NCBI GenBank assembly: GCA_900551955.1 | Contig: UWSE01000006.1 | Span: forward strand, 1-29,514 | Length of the DNA stretch: 29,514 nt | Reading direction: 5' to 3' | DNA from: an uncultured Mollicutes bacterium | GTDB taxonomy: Bacteria; Bacillota_I; Bacilli_A; UBA3375 | In this document: positions 26,351 through 29,514 of the stretch, in pieces | Numbering within the stretch: the stretch's first letter is position 1 | Layout: every line of letters begins with the position of its first letter | The notes under the pieces: generated by a model | The model's database searches: none | The model's input: only the letters and a program-made list of their open reading frames with translations | What the model was told of the DNA's origin: nothing | Made by a program: the position numbers and the translations under genes

Positions 26351-26379
26351 GTTATAGCATATTTTTATTCCCTTGTCAA
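26351..26379 (-). promoter_or_regulatory. strong promoter of the packaging genes
   Basis: TTGACA (26374-26379), 17-base spacer, TATAAC (26351-26356) on the - strand. The start site would be about 20 bases before the terS start. No terminator is seen between here and secE-nusG-pgsA. Confidence 0.75.
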
Positions 26380-26420
26380 CCCTTTTTTAATTTTTTTTAA
26401 AATTGACCCAAAAAGACCCC

Positions 26421-26452
26421 TTTCTTTTCTTTTATTTAATTTTCTTTTCTTT
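26421..26452. repeat. pyrimidine mirror repeat (H-DNA type)
   Basis: TTTCTTTTCTTTTA (26421-26434) is mirrored by ATTTTCTTTTCTTT (26439-26452), 14-base arms around 4 bases, flanked by CCCC and GGGG. Such homopyrimidine mirror repeats can form triplexes. Confidence 0.6.
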
Positions 26453-26510
26453 GGGGAATTAACTACTCTCTATACTATCTAACTAACTATTCTTAATAGC
26501 AAGTTATCTA

Positions 26511-26529
26511 TGGTAATCATAGATTACCA
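26511..26529. repeat. short inverted repeat
   Basis: TGGTAATC - ATA - GATTACCA, perfect 8-bp arms. It lies between the packaging promoter and the G/T-rich block; it could be an operator or a hairpin. Confidence 0.4.
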
Positions 26530-26635
26530 AGGGACAACATCGAATTTCTCTGAAAAATATTTTTGTACTTACGACCCACCCATCAAAAACAAAAATGTAG
26601 GGCCGACCCCCCTTTTCATCATCTGAGCCCTGACC

Positions 26636-26873
26636 CCGACCGTCGTCGTCTGGTTGCTCGTTGCTCGTCGCTCGTTGCTCGTCGTCTGGTTGCTCGTCGT
26701 TGGTCGTGGTTGGTTGGTTGGTTGGCTCGTTGGTTGATTGGTTGGCTGTCTGGTTGGTTTGGTTGTTGGTTTGGTTGTTGGTTTGGTTGGTTGATGGTCG
26801 TCGTTCGTTGGTTGATTGGTCTAGTTGACTGGTTGGTGGTTTGGTTGGTGGTTGGGTTGTTGTATTAGTTTGG
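26636..26873 (+). repeat. G/T-rich strand-asymmetric low-complexity block
   Basis: About 240 bases with almost no A on the + strand, built of degenerate GTTG, GCTCGTTGCTCGTC and GGTT units. (GGTT)4GG lies at 26708-26725, and further GG pairs spaced by 1-4 bases follow. It is clearly richer in G than anything around it. Frames on both strands stay open simply because the repeats lack stop codons: the - strand reads Thr/Asn/Gln-rich, the + strand Trp/Leu-rich. I see no convincing Shine-Dalgarno for either and do not call a gene. Confidence 0.75.
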
Positions 26874-27225
26874 AAATTGCATTCCTTTTTTTCCAAATGT
26901 TGACCGCAAGAATTGAACGAGTTGAATTAATTAGGGTTGGGATATGATTATCATTATATGATAATAATATAATCGGCTAATTTTAGTTGGATAATGTTGC
27001 TGTTGATGTTGTTGTTAAAGGAGTCGACGACGTTATTGATGTCGATATGTTGTTGGTAATTGTCTGATAGTGTTCATAATCCTAAGCATTTTTTTTAAAA
27101 TTATCATAAAAAACTTTACAAAAAATTACGTTATTACAGTTTTAAAATTTGGGTAGCGCTCTAAAATGCTTTAAATAAAGGGGTTTTAGACACTAAAAAA
27201 ATTATAAAAAAAATTATAAAAAAAC
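26874..27225. other. intergenic stretch without a recognised gene
   Basis: No supported coding region. The first part (to about 27080) is still T/G-rich. An inverted repeat ATTATCA-TTATA-TGATAAT lies at 26947-26965. From about 27090 the sequence becomes very A/T-rich, with a repeated AAAAAAATTATA unit at 27194-27220 just before the promoter at 27226. Confidence 0.5.
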
Positions 27226-27254
27226 TTGACAAACGTTTATTTTTTTGGTATAAT
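27226..27254 (+). promoter_or_regulatory. consensus promoter P1 of the small + strand genes
   Basis: TTGACA (27226-27231), 17-base spacer, TATAAT (27249-27254), with TG before the -10 (TGGTATAAT). It faces away from the terminase genes. Confidence 0.8.
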
Positions 27255-27310
27255 AATTATGATATCAGTTAAGGTGTCAGTATTATACCATTAAAAAAAA
27301 ATGTAAATAA

Positions 27311-27340
27311 TTGCACACAAAAAAAAAATAATGGTATAAT
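27311..27340 (+). promoter_or_regulatory. second promoter P2 with repeated core
   Basis: TTGCAC (27311-27316), 18-base spacer, TATAAT (27335-27340) with extended TGG. The core TGGTATAATAATTATG at 27332-27347 repeats that of P1 (27246-27261) exactly. An inverted copy of TGGTATAATA lies between them at 27281-27290. Confidence 0.65.
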
Positions 27341-27406
27341 AATTATGTGAGGTTATCCCTTACTAAAAAAAAGAAAGACCGCAAAAATGCGGCGGAGGAG
27401 TTTATT

Positions 27407-27664
27407 ATGATTAGAGAAATCGAAAGAGTTAACGAAAATATTGATATATTAGCCAAAGAAATCGGAGAGAATCGCGACCTAGATATATATGATGCTGTTA
27501 AAAAAAACATGGAGCGAGATAGAGATTTCTTATGGAATTTATATAAACGCGGATCTGTTGCGATTGGTGAAATTCCGAGAAAATCAGATTTTATGTTTTG
27601 GTTAGATTGTTATGCCCAAGAAGTTCGTGAAAAAGCATATTATAATTACAGGATTAAATTTTAA
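27407..27664 (+). CDS. small protein of unknown function
   Basis: An 85-residue charged protein starting MIREIERVNENIDILAK, probably helical in its first half, with aromatic residues in the second (FMFWLDCYAQEV) and a Tyr-rich end. I do not recognise it. GGAGGAG lies six bases before the ATG, one of the strongest Shine-Dalgarno sites in the window, and a CCGCA-AAAA-TGCGG hairpin (27379-27392) stands just in front of it. The frame is open upstream to a GTG at 27347 near the expected P2 start, so a longer leaderless form cannot be excluded. Context: first gene of a + strand unit beside phage packaging genes. Confidence 0.65.
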   Translation: MIREIERVNENIDILAKEIGENRDLDIYDAVKKNMERDRDFLWNLYKRGSVAIGEIPRKSDFMFWLDCYAQEVREKAYYNYRIKF

Positions 27665-27710
27665 AACTGATATAACTAAAAAAAAATGTAACAAAAAAAG
27701 GGGGGGTTAT

Positions 27711-27773
27711 ATGATTGAATTATTAGGAATAATATTATCTGTTTTATTTTTGATTTATTTATGGAATTGCTAG
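27711..27773 (+). CDS. 20-residue hydrophobic peptide
   Basis: A tiny frame, MIELLGIILSV followed by LFLIYLWNC, that is one membrane-spanning helix. A run of seven G ends four bases before the ATG and can act as Shine-Dalgarno. It lies between two other small genes in the same direction. The size and hydrophobicity resemble small phage or type I toxin peptides, but no antisense RNA or antitoxin is evident; a chance frame is possible. Confidence 0.4.
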   Translation: MIELLGIILSVLFLIYLWNC

Positions 27774-27789
27774 GGCTCAACGCTCTAGC
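27769..27789 (+). promoter_or_regulatory. hairpin at the end of the small peptide gene
   Basis: GCTAGGGC (27769-27776), loop TCAAC, GCTCTAGC (27782-27789): 8-bp stem with one G-U pair, overlapping the TAG stop. No U-tract follows, so it is more likely a processing or stability element than a terminator. Confidence 0.45.
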
Positions 27790-27799
27790 ACCCTAATAA

Positions 27800-27852
<53 letters not shown>

Positions 27853-27860
27853 GGAGATTT

Positions 27861-28160
27861 ATGAAAATGAAAGAAATGGTTGAAGGATTAGAACACAACG
27901 AAAGTATTAAATTGATGCAACAATGTTATAGAGATTTAACATCAGAAGAAATTAAAATTAACGTTAGACACTATCAAAATTGGAGAGACTATATAGTTGT
28001 ATTGGAATTAATTATAGGCGATACAAATTTAACGATTGACATATGGCACTTGTTTGACATAAACGATTGCGATAACGATAATTTTGTATCACAAGAACGA
28101 TACGATGTTAATCTGAAATGTATTATTAAAGAAGCTTTAAATTACTACAAACTTAAATAG
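27861..28160 (+). CDS. small protein of unknown function behind (ATT)17
   Basis: A 99-residue acidic protein beginning MKMKEMVEGLEHNESIKLM, with a middle predicted as strands (WRDYIVVLELIIGDTNLTIDIWHLF) and a helical end. No family is recognised. AAGGAG stands four bases before the ATG and directly after the (ATT)17 tract. No own promoter is seen, so it probably depends on P1/P2. The IS3 element begins 60 bases after its stop codon. Confidence 0.65.
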   Translation: MKMKEMVEGLEHNESIKLMQQCYRDLTSEEIKINVRHYQNWRDYIVVLELIIGDTNLTIDIWHLFDINDCDNDNFVSQERYDVNLKCIIKEALNYYKLK

Positions 28161-28220
28161 AAATAAAAAGGCTCATAAACAAAAAGGAAAATATAAAAAA
28201 TTGACACATTAAAATATTTA

Positions 28221-28259
28221 TGATGAATGGGTAACAAAAATTTAGACACGATATCTATG
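28221..28259 (+). repeat. left terminal inverted repeat of the IS3 element
   Basis: Starts TGATGAATGGGTAAC and contains TTTAGACA and ATCTATG, both matched in the right end. It runs into the element's extended -10 (TGGTATAAT, 28258-28266). Confidence 0.65.
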
Positions 28260-28282
28260 GTATAATTAAATAAAGGAGCAAA

Positions 28283-28549
28283 ATGAAATATACTATAGAA
28301 TTTAAACAACAAATCGTTGCGTTGGCAGTTGCAGGAAAGCCAAAACGAGAAATCGCAAGAGAATATAACATAGGTGAAGCAACAATTTACCAATGGATTG
28401 AAAAATATGGTTCTGATGATAAAACTAAGGAACTTACTGATTTAGAAATAGAAATTTCAACTTTAAAAGACGAATTACGAAAAACTCAAATTGAACGTGA
28501 TATTTTAAAGCAAGCCGCACTGATAATGGCACAATCGCCCAAGCCATAA
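28283..28549 (+). CDS. IS3 transposase OrfA
   Basis: An 88-residue helix-turn-helix protein that binds the element's ends. HTH_Tnp_1 type: MKYTIEFKQQIVALAVAGK, then REIAREYNIGEATIYQWIEKY (about 22-42), followed by a leucine-zipper coiled coil (about 50-75) ending in QIERDILKQAALIMA. AAAGGAG lies before the ATG. Near its end T_TTA_AAG (28504-28510) is a canonical -1 slippery heptamer; slipping there enters the orfB frame without a stop. Confidence 0.88.
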   Translation: MKYTIEFKQQIVALAVAGKPKREIAREYNIGEATIYQWIEKYGSDDKTKELTDLEIEISTLKDELRKTQIERDILKQAALIMAQSPKP

Positions 28550-28581
28550 TCTCTTTAAGGAAAAAATATCCTATAAAAGAA

Positions 28582-29370
28582 ATGTGCGACATTATGGACG
28601 TTAATAGATCATCATTATACTATAAGCAAAAACCAAAAAAACAAAACATTGAATTAGAAAACATGGTGATTGAAATATTCAACGAGAACAAAAAAGTTTA
28701 TGGTGCCAAAAAGATTAAAATCATTTTAGAAGAACGTAATATATTCGTTTCTAAGCGCACTATTAGAACAATAATGGAAAAGTACAATCTAGTAAGCTGC
28801 TATAATAAGAGAAGTTACAAACCAGCAAAATCTGGAGTTAATGATAGTAAAAATCAAAATTTGTTGAATCAAAACTTCAACGTGGATCAAGAAATGCGTG
28901 TGGTTGTATCTGATTTAACTTATGTACGTGTCAAAAATCGTTGGGCATACATTTGTGTACTAGTTGATTTATTTAATCGTGAAATTATTTCTTATAAGGT
29001 TGCCTACGAAAAAGATGCAGAATTGGTTTTAAAAACATTTGCAAAAATTAAACACAAGTTACGTAAAATCGAAATTTTCCACACTGATCGAGGAATGGAA
29101 TTTAAGAATTACAAGATTGATAATTTATTGTTAAGTAACAATATTAAACATTCCTTAAGTAGAAAAGGTTGTCCATATGACAATGCTGTTTGTGAAAATA
29201 TTTATAAAACTATAAAAACAGAGTTTGTTCGCAATCGACAATTTGAAAGCCTGGTTCAATTAGAAATTGAACTAGCAGGATACATTTATTGGTATAATAA
29301 TAAACGAATCCATGGGGCACTAGATTACATGACACCTATGGATTATAAAAAACATAGATTGGCTGTCTAA
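28582..29370 (+). CDS. IS3 transposase OrfB (DDE integrase)
   Basis: A catalytic protein with HTH_21 region (about 20-80) and an rve integrase core. The acidic triad is Asp111 (VSDLTYV), Asp169 (FHTDRGMEF) and Glu205 (CENIYKTIK), with 35 residues between the last two, the DD(35)E spacing of the IS3 family. The frame is open upstream through AIISLRKKYPIKE to about 28510, in the -1 frame of orfA, so the active product is probably an OrfAB frameshift fusion and the ATG at 28582 is only nominal. The C-terminus YWYNNKRIHGALDYMTP is the usual end block. Confidence 0.9.
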   Translation: MCDIMDVNRSSLYYKQKPKKQNIELENMVIEIFNENKKVYGAKKIKIILEERNIFVSKRTIRTIMEKYNLVSCYNKRSYKPAKSGVNDSKNQNLLNQNFNVDQEMRVVVSDLTYVRVKNRWAYICVLVDLFNREIISYKVAYEKDAELVLKTFAKIKHKLRKIEIFHTDRGMEFKNYKIDNLLLSNNIKHSLSRKGCPYDNAVCENIYKTIKTEFVRNRQFESLVQLEIELAGYIYWYNNKRIHGALDYMTPMDYKKHRLAV

Positions 29371-29391
29371 AAAATGGTTGCCAATCCAACA
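29353..29391 (+). repeat. right terminal inverted repeat of the IS3 element
   Basis: Reverse complement begins TGTTGGATTGGCAAC and includes TTTAGACA and ATCTATG. It covers the last codons of orfB (ending 29370). Confidence 0.65.
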
Positions 29392-29514
29392 CATAACTTA
29401 AAATAAAAGCATACAATATATATGAATAAAGTTATTACATATAAAATTAATTTTCTTAACATGGATACAATTAGTATGACATTTCATATAATCACTTTCA
29501 TACATTAAGCATTT
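29392..29514. other. window edge after the IS element
   Basis: An A/T-rich stretch of 123 bases in which I see no gene, RNA or terminator. Confidence 0.4.

Larger units (their letters stand above)
28221..29391 (+). mobile_element. IS3-family insertion sequence, apparently complete
   Basis: About 1.17 kb with orfA and orfB in the usual overlapping-frame order and imperfect 39-bp terminal inverted repeats (27 of 39 positions match) with 5' TG ends. The right repeat overlaps the end of orfB. No matching 3-4 base direct repeat is visible at these edges, so the exact ends are uncertain by a few bases, or the flanks have changed since insertion. Both frames are intact, so the element may be active. 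Confidence 0.82.

Noticed and set aside
26563..26868. A + strand frame of about 100 codons, Trp/Leu/Val-rich at its end
   Set aside because: It is the complement of the same repeat; no ribosome site and an implausible composition.
26636..26873. CRISPR array or VNTR with fixed unit
   Set aside because: Units are short and degenerate with no spacers of constant length and no cas genes.
26504..26896. A 130-codon - strand frame, Thr/Asn/Gln-rich with an aromatic C-terminal end
   Set aside because: It only has a TTG start without a Shine-Dalgarno, its open length comes from the repeat composition, and the part outside the repeat does not look like protein.
26994..27059. A 21-residue Leu-rich frame starting at an ATG
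   Set aside because: No Shine-Dalgarno and it lies in the T/G-rich tail of the low-complexity block.
27769..27789. Terminator for the small + strand genes
   Set aside because: The stem is good but no U-tract follows; the next gene continues after it.
28201..28229. A promoter with TTGACA at 28201-28206
   Set aside because: No -10 at a workable distance; the nearest TATAAT (28261-28266) is too far.
28145..28393. A - strand frame of 82 codons across the IS left end
   Set aside because: It lies antisense to orfA, spans the IS boundary and has no ribosome site.

Overview
The window comes from an AT-rich bacterium of the Bacillota/Mollicutes-like Bacilli type. The grounds are gene content and order: glmU-prs-pth, a DUF1934 gene followed by argS and rpoE (delta subunit), a CspR-type trmL, an L10 leader in front of rplJ-rplL, strong purine-rich Shine-Dalgarno sites, and a CcpA-type cre box. 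Proteins read through with the standard code and every Trp is TGG. However, none of the 34 coding ends I could check uses TGA as stop (about 23 TAA and 11 TAG).

Layout. Positions 1-64 hold the tail of a + strand gene that converges on the rest. From 121 to about 23.1 kb almost everything lies on the - strand. Its 3' end carries separate small units: a glucose-type PTS IICB, an APC amino-acid permease, and uspA-plsC. Upstream of these is a very compact block of 15 genes that starts at a near-perfect sigma-A promoter (20428-20456): glmU, prs, pth, a three-gene BMP/nucleoside-type ABC transporter, mutS, DUF1450, HD phosphohydrolase, DUF1934, argS, rpoE, trmL and two CorC-like DUF21/CBS proteins. 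Genes in it overlap or are a few bases apart. Further upstream are rplJ-rplL with their own promoter and leader, then pgsA, nusG, secE and rpmG. The usual rplK-rplA pair is absent between nusG and rplJ.

At about 23.1 kb the housekeeping DNA meets phage DNA inside the first codons of rpmG. A portal gene runs into the L33 frame, which has lost any ATG start. Behind it lie the large terminase and a probable small terminase, all on the - strand behind a strong promoter (26351-26379). The phage packaging transcript would therefore read straight into rpmG-secE-nusG. Arg and Leu codon choice in the terminase differs from the housekeeping genes (more AGA/AGG, CTT).

From 26.4 to 28.2 kb there is an accessory, repeat-rich stretch. 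It contains a pyrimidine mirror repeat, a G/T-rich strand-asymmetric block with (GGTT)n runs, two + strand promoters sharing a 16-base core, three small + strand genes of unknown function (one a 20-residue hydrophobic peptide), and a perfect (ATT)17 tract abutting the Shine-Dalgarno of the last one. An apparently intact IS3-family element (about 28221-29391) closes the window.

The points most worth a second look are the phage/rpmG junction and its consequence for secE-nusG expression, the absence of TGA stops, and the (ATT)17 tract as a possible contingency locus.
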